From NCBI RefSeq assembly GCF_000266905.1, contig NC_018027.1, positions 1,178,001 through 1,242,000 on the forward strand: a stretch of 64,000 nt of DNA. Direction: 5' to 3'. Origin of the DNA: Mycolicibacterium chubuense NBB4 (GTDB taxonomy: Bacteria > Actinomycetota > Actinomycetes > Mycobacteriales > Mycobacteriaceae). The position numbers and the translations under genes are program-made. The notes beneath the pieces are model-generated. The model was not told where the DNA came from. It worked only from the letters and a program-made list of their open reading frames with translations, and did no database searches. Shown piece by piece: positions 43,647-52,451 of this stretch; position 1 is the stretch's first letter, and each line of letters starts with the position of its first letter.

Positions 43647-44735
43647 GTGACGACACCGTTGACGCTGGAGAACATCCGCCGGGCGCCCAAGGCTCTGCTG
43701 CACGACCACCTCGACGGTGGCCTGCGTCCGTCGACGGTGCTCGAGCTGGCCGATCAGTACGGCTACGGCCAGCTGCCCGCCACCGACGTCGATGAGCTCG
43801 CGACGTTCTTCCGGACCGCGGCGCACAGCGGCTCGCTGGTGCGCTACCTCGAGCCGTTCGCGCACACCGTCGGCGTCATGCAGACCCCGGATGCGCTGCA
43901 CCGGGTGGCCTACGAGTGTGTCGAGGACCTGGCCCGCGACAACGTCGTCTACGCCGAGATCCGGTTCGCCCCCGAACTGCACATCGACGGCGGCCTGTCG
44001 CTCGACGCCGTCGTCGACGCCGTCCTCGCCGGGTTCGCCGACGGGGAGAAGGCCGCCGCCGCGCAGGGCCACACCATCGTGGTGCGCTGCCTGGTCACCG
44101 CGATGCGGCACGCGGCGCGGTCCCGGGAGATCGCGGCGCTGGCGATCCGCTTCCGGGACAAGGGTGTCGTCGGGTTCGACATCGCCGGCGCCGAGGCGGG
44201 CTACCCGCCCACCCGCCACCTCGATGCGTTCGAGTACATGCGAAGCAACAACGCGCGGTTCACGATTCACGCCGGGGAGGCGTTCGGCCTGCCCTCGATC
44301 CACGAGGCGATCGCGTTCTGCGGCGCGGACCGGCTGGGCCACGGGGTGCGCATCGTCGACGACATCACCGTCGACCCGGACGGCACGGCGCACCTGGGAC
44401 GGCTGGCGGCGCTGCTGCGGGACAAGCGGATTCCGTTCGAGATGTGCCCGAGTTCGAACGTGCAGACCGGCGCGGTGGGCAGCATCGCCGAGCATCCGTT
44501 CGACCAGCTGGCGCGGCTGCGGTTCCGGGTCACCGTCAACACCGACAACCGGTTGATGAGCGACACGACGATGAGCCTGGAGATGCTGCGACTGGTGGAG
44601 GCGTTCGGCTATGGCTGGAGCGATCTCGAGCGCTTCACCATCAACGCGATGAAGTCGGCGTTCATCGCGTTCGACGAGCGGCTGGCCATCATCGACGAGG
44701 TGATCAAGCCCCGCTACGCCGTGCTCATCGGCTGA
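43647..44735 (+). CDS. add: Adenosine deaminase
   Basis: 362 residues, the usual length. Zinc ligands are in LLHDHLDGG (HxH near residue 15), HAGEAFG (His and catalytic Glu) and a C-terminal NTDNRLMS (Asp), with LGHGVRI providing the catalytic His. It deaminates adenosine and deoxyadenosine to inosine forms in the cytosol. GTG start ten bases after deoA. It ends 39 bases before the convergent satS gene. Confidence 0.96.
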   Translation: MTTPLTLENIRRAPKALLHDHLDGGLRPSTVLELADQYGYGQLPATDVDELATFFRTAAHSGSLVRYLEPFAHTVGVMQTPDALHRVAYECVEDLARDNVVYAEIRFAPELHIDGGLSLDAVVDAVLAGFADGEKAAAAQGHTIVVRCLVTAMRHAARSREIAALAIRFRDKGVVGFDIAGAEAGYPPTRHLDAFEYMRSNNARFTIHAGEAFGLPSIHEAIAFCGADRLGHGVRIVDDITVDPDGTAHLGRLAALLRDKRIPFEMCPSSNVQTGAVGSIAEHPFDQLARLRFRVTVNTDNRLMSDTTMSLEMLRLVEAFGYGWSDLERFTINAMKSAFIAFDERLAIIDEVIKPRYAVLIG

Positions 44736-44774
44736 CCCCCAGCTCGCGCTCGGTGCCTGGGCGCGCCCGAGTCG

Positions 44775-46025
44775 CTACTCCTGGCGCAGGCGCGACTCGA
44801 CGAACCGCTCGAGCGACTCCCACTGGGTGACGGCGTCGGCGTAGGGCGGGTTCGGACGCGCGACGGCCTTGGGATCCAGCGCGTGGCGGATCAACCGTCC
44901 GAGCGCGGTGTTGGGCGCCAGCTTGGCGTCCACGCTGGTGTCCTCGGCGTAGTCGCCGATGTCGCGCAGCAGCTCGACCGCGAGCTCGAGCTGGCTGTGG
45001 TCGAGCGCGTCGGGGCCCTCGGCCAGGTCGTCGACGATGCCGGAGAGCACGTAGACGTTGTCATCGGTGACCTCGACGCGCAGCGACCCGTCGGTGGCCG
45101 CGGTGCGGATGTCGTCGTAGGTGGCGAGGTCGGACAGGTCGTGGTCGTGTTCGTCGGCCAGGTAGCGGGCCAGCGCCCGCTCCGACCCGAACACGCTGAT
45201 GCGCCCGTTGCGGCCGAGGAAGATCGGCCGGTCGTCGAGGTAGCAGCGCAGCGTGTAGTAGGTGCCGCCGCTGGTGATGATCCGCACCGGGTCGATGCCG
45301 ACCCGCTGCCAGAAGTCCTCTTCGCTGCCCAGCACCTTGTCCTGCGCGGCCGCGGCGAGTTCCTCGGACTCCTCCTCGGTGTCGACGATGTCGTCGATGA
45401 CGACGTCGTCCTCGTCGGGTTCGGGCGCCGGCTCGTCGAGTTCGGCCTGCGCCTTCTCGACCGCGGCGGAGTCCACCTCGGGGGTGGTGATGATGTTGTC
45501 GATCTCGTCGATCACCGCGTCCCAGCCCCGCGCGATGATCTTCTCGATCTCGGCCCACCGCTTGCGGCCGGCACGCCCCGAGAACGCCTCGGCCCCGCCG
45601 CCGACGGTGCCGAGCACCGGGTTGCCGTTGAAGAACTTGGTGACCGACGGCAGCTCGCACACCGAGCCGATCGACGAGACGATGGCCAGCCCGCCGTGCA
45701 GCGCGTGCGCGCTCTCGTCGGTGGGCTTGTGCGACAGCACCTCCTCGAACGCCGCGAGGTCGTGGGTGTGCTCGTCGTCGGGGACCAGCTGATGGGCATT
45801 GGCCTGCGTCAGCTTCTCCCACGCGGGGTGGTCGACCAGGTCGTTGTCGGTGTTCGTGCGCACGAATGCCGCCAGCTCGGCGACGGACTCGAACACGTAG
45901 AGGTCCTCGTCCTTGCCGAGGAACGCCTCCCACTCGTCGCCCTCGGCGCGCCACCGCGGCGCCCACAACGTGTACACGTCGCCCTTGGTCAGCCTCAGTC
46001 CGACCGGCACGATCTCAGCAGCCAT
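44775..46025 (-). CDS. satS: SatS-like SecA2-pathway export chaperone
   Basis: 416 residues, matching in length, acidity and position the M. tuberculosis Rv3311 protein, named SatS, a cytosolic chaperone for a subset of SecA2-exported proteins. The N-terminal half begins MAAEIVPVGLRLTKGDVYTL. A very acidic linker (about 215-240, EPDEDDVVIDDIVDTEEESEE) precedes a C-terminal domain. No catalytic motif is seen, as expected of a chaperone. Synteny (add on one side, upp-pmmB further on the other) supports orthology, but sapM, its neighbour and client in M. tuberculosis, is absent. The ATG at 46025 has a -10 hexamer 7 bases upstream, suggesting a leaderless transcript. The assignment rests on remembered sequence and gene order. 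Confidence 0.8.
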   Translation of the reverse strand: MAAEIVPVGLRLTKGDVYTLWAPRWRAEGDEWEAFLGKDEDLYVFESVAELAAFVRTNTDNDLVDHPAWEKLTQANAHQLVPDDEHTHDLAAFEEVLSHKPTDESAHALHGGLAIVSSIGSVCELPSVTKFFNGNPVLGTVGGGAEAFSGRAGRKRWAEIEKIIARGWDAVIDEIDNIITTPEVDSAAVEKAQAELDEPAPEPDEDDVVIDDIVDTEEESEELAAAAQDKVLGSEEDFWQRVGIDPVRIITSGGTYYTLRCYLDDRPIFLGRNGRISVFGSERALARYLADEHDHDLSDLATYDDIRTAATDGSLRVEVTDDNVYVLSGIVDDLAEGPDALDHSQLELAVELLRDIGDYAEDTSVDAKLAPNTALGRLIRHALDPKAVARPNPPYADAVTQWESLERFVESRLRQE

Positions 46026-46032
46026 GCGGCAC

Positions 46033-46038
46033 AGCCTA
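46033..46038 (-). promoter_or_regulatory. Candidate -10 hexamer for leaderless satS
   Basis: On the minus strand TAGGCT (46038-46033) fits TANNNT and lies 7 bases before the satS ATG at 46025. Confidence 0.45.
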
Positions 46039-46130
46039 ACGACCGGGTCTGGAGCCGAACTGCAGACACCGTTGCAGTACCGCAACCGGATCGTCGCTGG
46101 GTAGTTCGCCGCGGCTGCCAGGATTGCCGA

Positions 46131-47036
46131 GTGGTGAGTGTCGGACTGCACGCTCTCGGCATCGGTGCCGGGGCGTCGCGCACGGTCATCGATGCGGTGG
46201 CCGCCGCGGCCGAGCGCTCCGGCTTCGCCACGCTGTGGGTGGGCGAGCACGTCGTCATGGTCGACGAACCGGCCTCGCGCTACCCCTACGCCGACGACGG
46301 CCGCATCGCCGTCCCGGCCGATGCCGACTGGCTGGACCCCCTGATCGCGCTGAGCTTCGCCGCCGCGGCCACCAACCGGATCGAGCTGGCGACGGGCGTG
46401 CTGCTGCTGCCCGAGCACAACCCGGTCCTGCTGGCCAAGCAGGCCGCCTCGCTGGACCGGCTCAGCGGCGGCCGGTTCTCCCTCGGCGTCGGTATCGGAT
46501 GGTCGAGGGAGGAGTTCGACGCCCTCGGGGTGCCGTTCGAACGGCGCGCGCAGCGCACGGCCGAGTACGTCGCGGCGATGCGCACCCTGTGGCGCGAGGA
46601 CGTCGCGTCGTTCAGCGGTGAGTTCGCGGCGTTCGACCGGGTGCGGGTCTATCCGAAACCGCAGCGGCGAGCGGTTCCCGTCGTCTGCGGCGGCAACAGC
46701 GACGAGGCGCTGCGGCGGGCAGCGACGTGGGGTGACGGGTGGTACGGCTTCAACCTCGCCGATGTCGAGGAGGTGGCGTCGCGGGTCTCGGTGCTGCGAC
46801 GGATGTGCCGCGAGGTCGGTCGCGATCCGGGGGAGTTGCGGTTGTCGGCGGCGCTGCAGGACCCGGCGCCGGCCGACCTGCGCAAGTTCGCCGACATCGG
46901 ACTCGACGAGCTGGTCCTGGTCGTGAGCCCGCCCGCCGACCCGATCGCCGCCGAGGCGTGGGTCGGTGAGCTCGCCAGGAAGTGGACGACCCGGCCGAGC
47001 GCGCGCCGCTACATGGTGGGTCGCGACAAACCCTGA
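46131..47036 (+). CDS. LLM-class F420-dependent oxidoreductase
   Basis: 301 residues with the luciferase-like TIM barrel. SGFATLWVGEHVV, LATGVLLLPEHNPVLLAKQAA and FSLGVGIGWSREEFDALG are the usual cofactor-side blocks of the TIGR03619-like mycobacterial F420 family. It should transfer hydride from F420H2 (or FMNH2) to an unknown substrate. Tandem GTG codons at 46131 and 46134 are both possible starts. It is divergent from satS across about 105 bases that hold a small GTTGC/GCAAC dyad at 46071-46086. It occupies the place of sapM in the otherwise conserved order. Confidence 0.85.
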   Translation: MVSVGLHALGIGAGASRTVIDAVAAAAERSGFATLWVGEHVVMVDEPASRYPYADDGRIAVPADADWLDPLIALSFAAAATNRIELATGVLLLPEHNPVLLAKQAASLDRLSGGRFSLGVGIGWSREEFDALGVPFERRAQRTAEYVAAMRTLWREDVASFSGEFAAFDRVRVYPKPQRRAVPVVCGGNSDEALRRAATWGDGWYGFNLADVEEVASRVSVLRRMCREVGRDPGELRLSAALQDPAPADLRKFADIGLDELVLVVSPPADPIAAEAWVGELARKWTTRPSARRYMVGRDKP

Positions 47037-47119
47037 CCGCCCCCGGCGCTGAAGTGGCTGAGTGTCGCCTGCGCGCGATCGGTGTCTTTGTCCTCTACAG
47101 GGACGAGAAAGCGCGTCAC

Positions 47120-47125
47120 TACGGT
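47120..47125 (+). promoter_or_regulatory. Candidate -10 hexamer for leaderless fadD
   Basis: TACGGT fits TANNNT and lies 6 bases before the GTG at 47132, consistent with a leaderless message. Confidence 0.4.
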
Positions 47126-47131
47126 CAGGGA

Positions 47132-48958
47132 GTGGTCAGGCCGAGCGCAGCCGACGTCAGCACGATCGGCGATCAGGCGCCGTCCGTCGCCGTGCTGTTC
47201 CGCGACCGCGTCGCCGCCACCCCGCAGGCCGAAGCGTTCCGGTTCCCCGAGAACGGCGGCTGGACGAGCGTCACGTGGCAGCAGGTGGATCAGCGGGTCC
47301 ATCGCATCGCCGCCGGGTTGATCGCCCTCGGCGTCGAACCCGAGGACCGGGTCGGCCTGGCCTCGTCGACGCGCTACGAATGGGTGCTCGTCGATTTCGC
47401 CGTGCTGTGCGCCGGCGCGGCCACCACCACCCTGTATCCGACGACCAACGCCCGCGACGTCGCGTTCATCGTCGCGAACTCCGGGAGCCGCGTCGTCGTC
47501 GCCGAAGACCAGGCGCAGGTTGACAAGCTGCTCACGCACCGCGCGGAACTGCCCGACGTCGAGAAGGTGGTGATCATCGACGGACCGGGCGACGGCGACT
47601 TCGTCATCACGCTCGACGGACTCGAAACTCTCGGTGAGCAGGTGCTCGCCACCTCGCCCGACGTCGTCGAGCGCCGCGTCGAGGCCATCCGTCCCGACCA
47701 CCTGGCCAGCATCATCTACACCTCCGGGACCACCGGGCGGCCCAAGGGGGTGCGGCTGCCGCACCGCGCGTGGACCTACACGGCCGCGGCCATCGACGCG
47801 CTGGGCATCCTGCACGCCGACGACGTGCACTTCCTGTGGCTGCCGCTGGCTCATGCGTTCGGCAAGGTGACGCTCGCGCTGCCGCTGATCGTCGGGTTCC
47901 CGACGGCGATCGACGGTCGGGTCGACAAGATCGTCGACAACCTCGCGGCCGTGCGTCCGACGTTCATGGCGGCCGCGCCGCGAATCTTCGAGAAGGCGCA
48001 CGCCCGGATCCAGAACATGATGGCCGAGGAGGGCGGGCTCAAGAAGCGCATCTTCGACTGGGCGGTGCACGTGGGGATCCGGGCTTCTCAGGCCCGGGAG
48101 GACGGCCGCTCCGTGCCGCCGCTGCTGGCGATCCAGCACGCCATCGCCGACCGGCTGGTGTTCTCGACGATCCGGGACCGCTTCGGCGGCCGGCTGCGGT
48201 TCTTCGTCTCCGCCGCGGCGCCGCTGAACCGTGACATCGCGCGGTGGTTCGACGCGATCGGGATCATCGTGCTCGAGGGCTACGGCCTCACCGAGACGGC
48301 GGCGGCGTCGGTCATCAACCGGCCGGACGCCTACCGGTTCGGGACCGTCGGGCTGCCCTTCCCCGGCACCGAGATCAAGATCGCCGGCGACGGCGAGATC
48401 CTGGTGCGCAGCCCGGGCGTGATGACGGGCTATCACGACCTGCCGCAGGCCACCGCCGAAGCGCTGGACGCGGACGGCTGGTTCTACACCGGCGACATCG
48501 GCGCGATCGACGTCGACGGCTTCCTGCGCATCACCGACCGGAAGAAGGACCTGTTCAAGACGTCGCAGGGCAAGTACGTGGCCCCGTCGGCGACCGCGGC
48601 GGCGTTCAAGGCCATCTGTCCCTATGCCAGCGAGATGATCGTCTACGGCGAGGAGCGGCCCTACTGCGTGGCGCTGGTGAGTCTGGACAGCGAGGCGATC
48701 ACCGAGTGGGCCGCCCGTAACGGCCTGGAGGGCAGGAGTTTCGCCGAGATCGCGCAGGCCGATGCGACGCGGGAGCTGATCGGCGGCTACGTCGACACGC
48801 TCAACGAGCAACTCAACCGCTGGGAGCAGATCAAGAGATTCGCGATTCTCGACCGGGAATTGTCGGTGGCCGCAGGCGATCTCACGCCCAGCCTGAAGGC
48901 CAAACGCAACGTCATCGTGAAGAGCTTCGCCGACACCCTCGCTCGTCTCTACGACTGA
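47132..48958 (+). CDS. Long-chain fatty-acid-CoA ligase, FadD15-like
   Basis: 608 residues, a full-length AMP-forming ligase. IIYTSGTTGRPKGV (ATP loop, A3), EGYGLTETAAA (A5), GWFYTGDIG (A7), RITDRKKDLFKTSQGKYVAP (A8, hinge) and a C-terminal SLKAKRNVI with the catalytic Lys (A10) are all present. It activates fatty acids to acyl-CoA, probably at the membrane surface. The frame extends upstream, but GTG 47132 fits the family N-terminus and follows a -10 hexamer by 6 bases. It faces the convergent small gene at 48974. Substrate chain length is inferred from family only. Confidence 0.9.
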   Translation: MVRPSAADVSTIGDQAPSVAVLFRDRVAATPQAEAFRFPENGGWTSVTWQQVDQRVHRIAAGLIALGVEPEDRVGLASSTRYEWVLVDFAVLCAGAATTTLYPTTNARDVAFIVANSGSRVVVAEDQAQVDKLLTHRAELPDVEKVVIIDGPGDGDFVITLDGLETLGEQVLATSPDVVERRVEAIRPDHLASIIYTSGTTGRPKGVRLPHRAWTYTAAAIDALGILHADDVHFLWLPLAHAFGKVTLALPLIVGFPTAIDGRVDKIVDNLAAVRPTFMAAAPRIFEKAHARIQNMMAEEGGLKKRIFDWAVHVGIRASQAREDGRSVPPLLAIQHAIADRLVFSTIRDRFGGRLRFFVSAAAPLNRDIARWFDAIGIIVLEGYGLTETAAASVINRPDAYRFGTVGLPFPGTEIKIAGDGEILVRSPGVMTGYHDLPQATAEALDADGWFYTGDIGAIDVDGFLRITDRKKDLFKTSQGKYVAPSATAAAFKAICPYASEMIVYGEERPYCVALVSLDSEAITEWAARNGLEGRSFAEIAQADATRELIGGYVDTLNEQLNRWEQIKRFAILDRELSVAAGDLTPSLKAKRNVIVKSFADTLARLYD

Positions 48959-48973
48959 GCGGGGCGGTCACGG

Positions 48974-49159
48974 TCAATCCCGCGATATCGGAGGCTGCGG
49001 CGCCTTGTCGGTCTGGGCCGACACCACCAGCGCATAGGCCTGCGCGAGGTGAAGCACGCCGTCGGTCGACTGGCTCTTGGGGGCGGCGCCCGCTATCGCT
49101 TTCAGCAGCGCCGTGGCGGCCTGCTCGGCCAACTCGGCCAGCTCGGTGCGGTCGGTCAT
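48974..49159 (-). CDS. Small helical protein of unknown function (61 aa)
   Basis: 61 residues, mostly helical and Ala-rich (LAELAEQAATALLKAIAGA), with a hydrophilic Pro-rich tail. The ATG has a long GGGAAAGGAAGG Shine-Dalgarno. It lies 20 bases after the YrbE gene on the same strand, probably as the last gene of a three-gene unit. No family is recognised. It may be an accessory of the permease. Confidence 0.65.
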   Translation of the reverse strand: MTDRTELAELAEQAATALLKAIAGAAPKSQSTDGVLHLAQAYALVVSAQTDKAPQPPISRD

Positions 49160-49179
49160 GTGGTGTCCTTCCTTTCCCG

Positions 49180-50022
49180 TCACCCGGACAACGTGAAGTG
49201 GCCGGACGATCCGTAGACGGCTAGAGAGATGAGCAACGTGATCACCACGACGACGATCAAGGACGTGCGCACGGCGTCGCCGGTCGCGACGCCCACCCCG
49301 ACCGGGCCGCCCGTGGCGTTGTAGCCGTAGTAGGTGTGCACCAGCATCACCGCGATCGCCATAACGATGGCCTGCAGGAAGGACCACAGGAGGTCCGTGG
49401 GGATCAGGAACGTCGTGAAGTAGTGGTCGTAGAGGCCGCTCGACTGCCCGCTGAGCGAGACCGTGGTGAATCGCGCGGCGAAGAACGAGGCCAGCGTCGC
49501 CAGCGAGTACAGCGGCACGATCACGATGACACCGGCGAGCATCCGGGTGGCGACCAGATACGGCATCGACCGCACGGCCATCACCTCGAGGGCGTCGATC
49601 TCCTCGGCGATGCGCATCGCGCCCAGCTGTGCCGTGCTGCCCGCGCCGATGGTGGCCGCCAGCGCGATGCCGGCGATCACCGGGGCCACGATGCGCACGT
49701 TGAGGAACGCCGAGAGGAACCCGGTCAGCGCTTCGATACCGATGTCGCCGAGCGATTTGTATCCCTGCACGGCGACCACCCCGCCGGACGCCAGGGTGAG
49801 GAACGCCGTCACGCCGACGGTTCCTCCGATGACGAGCAGCCCACCGGTGCCGAAGGCCATCTCGCCGATCAGGCGCGCCGTTTCCCGGCGATAGCGCCCG
49901 GCCGCGAGCGGGATCGACCTCAGAGACCGGCCGTAGAACAGCGTCTGCTCACCGACGGAGTCGATCAACGCCGGCGCCGGGCGTAACACCCGGCGCAGGC
50001 GCAGGACGGCGGGCGGGGTCAC
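49180..50022 (-). CDS. YrbE/MlaE-type ABC permease, orphan
   Basis: 280 residues. The MlaE permease core is clear: FGTGGLLVIGGTVGVTAFLT, then an IGAGSTAQLGAMRIAEEIDALEVM segment (coupling region EEIDALEVMA), and about five membrane helices. Mycobacterial YrbE proteins form the permease of Mce lipid importers, usually as YrbEA-YrbEB pairs before six mce genes. Here a single copy stands with two small genes and no mce gene in sight. GTG start 4 bases after the upstream small gene. It may serve an unlinked Mce system or a separate lipid-transfer function. Confidence 0.88.
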   Translation of the reverse strand: MTPPAVLRLRRVLRPAPALIDSVGEQTLFYGRSLRSIPLAAGRYRRETARLIGEMAFGTGGLLVIGGTVGVTAFLTLASGGVVAVQGYKSLGDIGIEALTGFLSAFLNVRIVAPVIAGIALAATIGAGSTAQLGAMRIAEEIDALEVMAVRSMPYLVATRMLAGVIVIVPLYSLATLASFFAARFTTVSLSGQSSGLYDHYFTTFLIPTDLLWSFLQAIVMAIAVMLVHTYYGYNATGGPVGVGVATGDAVRTSLIVVVVITLLISLAVYGSSGHFTLSG

Positions 50023-50026
50023 GCGG

Positions 50027-50374
50027 TCACGAATGCTGTTCGTGCGCGTCGTCGGGTTTGCGCAGTGACCGGTCGGCACTGCGGACGACGCTGCGCAGGA
50101 ACTCGTACTGCGTGCTGACCAGTCGGTCGGCCATGTCCAGGGCGGCGTCGATCACGGTTTCCCGCCGAGAGGTGTGCTCCTCCTTGGCGGGAAGCGCGTC
50201 GTCGACGGTGTCGACGAATTTGCGCACTGCGTCGATCGCGGCCCGCTGGCCGGCTTCGACCGATTTGAGCACCTCGTCGGAGAGTCCCGCTGCGCGCTCC
50301 ACCACGGTGTGGGCGGTGCTCGCGGCGGTCTCGGGCTTCTCGGCGCCCCCGCTCTTTTCGGTGGTTTCTGCCAT
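50027..50374 (-). CDS. Small helical, phasin-like protein (115 aa)
   Basis: 115 residues, almost entirely predicted helix with amphipathic periodicity (LSDEVLKSVEAGQRAAIDAV; ALDMADRLVSTQYEFLRSVV). It is charged at both ends and lacks a signal peptide or membrane segment. This recalls phasin or apolipoprotein-like helical proteins that coat lipids, but the resemblance is structural only. ATG with CAGGAG Shine-Dalgarno. First gene of the unit with the YrbE permease, four bases upstream of it. Confidence 0.7.
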   Translation of the reverse strand: MAETTEKSGGAEKPETAASTAHTVVERAAGLSDEVLKSVEAGQRAAIDAVRKFVDTVDDALPAKEEHTSRRETVIDAALDMADRLVSTQYEFLRSVVRSADRSLRKPDDAHEQHS

Positions 50375-50464
50375 GACGCGCTCCTGAGATCGAATTCGGT
50401 CGGTCAATCGAGAATCCGCTCGTATGCGTGCCGCAACTAGGGTCTTTGGGCACCCGCTACGGCG

Positions 50465-50470
50465 TACCAT
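50465..50470 (+). promoter_or_regulatory. Candidate -10 hexamer for the acyltransferase
   Basis: TACCAT fits TANNNT, 24 bases before the ATG at 50495, in the 120-base divergent region shared with the YrbE operon. Confidence 0.3.
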
Positions 50471-50494
50471 CAGCCCGTCGAGTGGAGTGGGCGC

Positions 50495-51304
50495 ATGGCC
50501 GAGGACTCTTCGGTTGTCCAGAAGTGGGACCGGGACCTGACCCGACGCGTCGTGGATCTGACCCGTCTGCTCGTCAAGACGTATTTCCGTTCGCAGGTAA
50601 CGGGATTGGAGAACATTCCGGCCGGGCCGGCGCTGATGGTGGCCAATCACTCGGGCGGGCTGGTGACCGTCGACCTGTCCGTGATCGCGGTCGACTACTA
50701 CCGCACGTGGGGATACGACCGCCCGCTCTACGTGCTGGCTCACGACAACTTCTTCCGCGGGCCGGTGGCCGACTTCCTCGAGCGCACCGGCGTCATCCGC
50801 GCGACCCCGGAACACGCCGCCGAGGCGCTGGCGGCCGGCGGCCTGGTTCTGGTGTTCCCCGGCGGGGACTACGACGTGTACCGGCCGACCCTGCGGGAGA
50901 ACGTCATCGACTTCGGCGGGCGCACCGGGTACGTGACCGCGGCGATCGAGGCCGGAGTCCCCATCGTCCCCGCCGTGTCGATCGGCGGGCAGGAGAACCA
51001 GTTCTACCTGACCCGGGGCCGGCGGCTGGCGTCGGCGCTGCGGCTGACGGGCCTGGAGCGCAGACTGTTCCGTACGAACATCCTGCCGATCACCATCGGC
51101 CTGCCGTTCGGCGTCAGCGTGGTGTTGCCGGTCAACATGCCGCTGCCCACCAAGATCGTCACCCGGGTGCTGCCGCCGATCGACGTCGCCGCCGAGTTCG
51201 GCGACGACCCCGACATCGGTGAGGTCGACGAATACGTCCGGGCCGCAATGCAAAAGGGGCTCGACGAGCTCGCCGCGAAGCGTCGTTTCCCGATCCTCGG
51301 GTGA
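50495..51304 (+). CDS. PlsC-family lysophospholipid acyltransferase
   Basis: 269 residues. NHSGGLVTVD near residue 51 holds the catalytic His-containing block (family NHxxxxD, here with wider His-Asp spacing). LVFPGGDYDVYRP is the glycerophosphate-binding EGTR-like block in its GGDYD variant, and VPIVPAVSIGGQE is block IV. This fits the mycobacterial DGAT/LPLAT-like acyltransferases that acylate glycerolipids at the membrane. ATG with GGAGTGGG upstream. Divergent from the YrbE operon and convergent with the NlpC/P60 gene (4-base gap). Confidence 0.85.
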   Translation: MAEDSSVVQKWDRDLTRRVVDLTRLLVKTYFRSQVTGLENIPAGPALMVANHSGGLVTVDLSVIAVDYYRTWGYDRPLYVLAHDNFFRGPVADFLERTGVIRATPEHAAEALAAGGLVLVFPGGDYDVYRPTLRENVIDFGGRTGYVTAAIEAGVPIVPAVSIGGQENQFYLTRGRRLASALRLTGLERRLFRTNILPITIGLPFGVSVVLPVNMPLPTKIVTRVLPPIDVAAEFGDDPDIGEVDEYVRAAMQKGLDELAAKRRFPILG

Positions 51305-51308
51305 GAAG

Positions 51309-52451
51309 TCACGCCGTCGGCCGCCAGAAGCCCTGGAAGCCCTGGCCGGCGTTGGACGTCCGGATCGGCGACAGCGTCACCGGGTCGCCGGCCTCGATCA
51401 TGGTCCCGTCGCCGACGATCATCGCGACGTGACCGTCCCACACCGCCAGGTCGCCGGGCAGCAGAGAGCCCGCCGGCACCGGTGCGCCGATGTCCTGCTC
51501 CTGAGCCAGCCGCGGCAGGTCGAGTCCCGCTTCGTGATACGCCCACTGGGTCAGCCCGCTGCAGTCGAGCCCGACGCCGGGTGCGGTGCCACCCCACCGG
51601 TAGGGCACGCCGAGCTGGGTCAGGGCATAGCGGACCGCGCCGGCCGCGACGGCGTTCGGGGCCATCACCACCGTGCCGTCGGGCAGCCGCACCGCGACCC
51701 CGTCGCCGAACATCGAGGCGTCCGGCGGATCTGCACCGTCTGGCGTGGTGAACCCGGCCAGGTCCGCCGGCCCGCCCTCCGGGCTGCCCCACGCCGCCGG
51801 CGACGCCCCTGAGCCGAAGCCGCTCCCTGAGCCGAAGCCGCCGCCTGCGCCCTGGCCTGGGCCTGAGCCGACTCCGGCGCCCGGGCCTGAGCCGGCGCCG
51901 CCCGGCCAGCCCGCCGGCGTCGTCGCCGCCGGCGCCCCAGCGGATCCCGGGCCTCCCAGCGCGGCGGCGTGGCGGTCCAACTCGGCCTGGAGGTCCTCGA
52001 CGATTGCGATCGCCCGGCCCAGCGCGTCGCGCGCCGCGGCCAGCAGTTCCTTCGCGACGCCCGGCTGGTCCAGATGTGGTTCCAGCGCGGCCGCTTTCGC
52101 GTCGAACTCGTCGACGATGTCCTGCAGGCGCCGCCGCGCGTCCGCCACGGCCGCGGCGGCGTCCCGGGCGCTGACGCCGAGCCGTCCGGCCCGCTCGGCG
52201 GCTCCGTCGATCGCGGCGGCCGTCGTCGTCGCGAACTCGGCGGCGGCGTCGGCGCCCGCCCCCGACCATCCGGCGTCGACGTCACGCCAGGCCCGGCCGG
52301 CCGACTCGGCCACGCCCGCCAGCGTGTCGCGCACCCCGGCCAGCACCGCGGCCGGATCCGCGGCGGGATCGCCCGACCAGCCGGGACCGACGAGGGCCTG
52401 CACCCGGCGGATCGGCGCCGCCAGTGTCGTGACCAGGTCGGCGGGCATCAC
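51309..52451 (-). CDS. NlpC/P60 (C40) peptidase with WXG-like N-domain
   Basis: 380 residues. The C-terminal NlpC/P60 domain (about 265-380) has the catalytic Cys in DCSGLTQWAYHEA and His in GHVAMIVG, giving a peptidoglycan stem-peptide endopeptidase. A Gly/Pro/Ser-rich linker (about 170-235) joins it to an N-terminal helical hairpin (about 10-165) with WSGAGADAAAEF, like WXG100-type or EspC-like secreted proteins. No signal peptide is present. The start (GTG 52451 or ATG 52448) overlaps the stop of the EspC-like gene. Export by an ESX system followed by cell-wall action is inferred. Confidence 0.85.
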   Translation of the reverse strand: MMPADLVTTLAAPIRRVQALVGPGWSGDPAADPAAVLAGVRDTLAGVAESAGRAWRDVDAGWSGAGADAAAEFATTTAAAIDGAAERAGRLGVSARDAAAAVADARRRLQDIVDEFDAKAAALEPHLDQPGVAKELLAAARDALGRAIAIVEDLQAELDRHAAALGGPGSAGAPAATTPAGWPGGAGSGPGAGVGSGPGQGAGGGFGSGSGFGSGASPAAWGSPEGGPADLAGFTTPDGADPPDASMFGDGVAVRLPDGTVVMAPNAVAAGAVRYALTQLGVPYRWGGTAPGVGLDCSGLTQWAYHEAGLDLPRLAQEQDIGAPVPAGSLLPGDLAVWDGHVAMIVGDGTMIEAGDPVTLSPIRTSNAGQGFQGFWRPTA

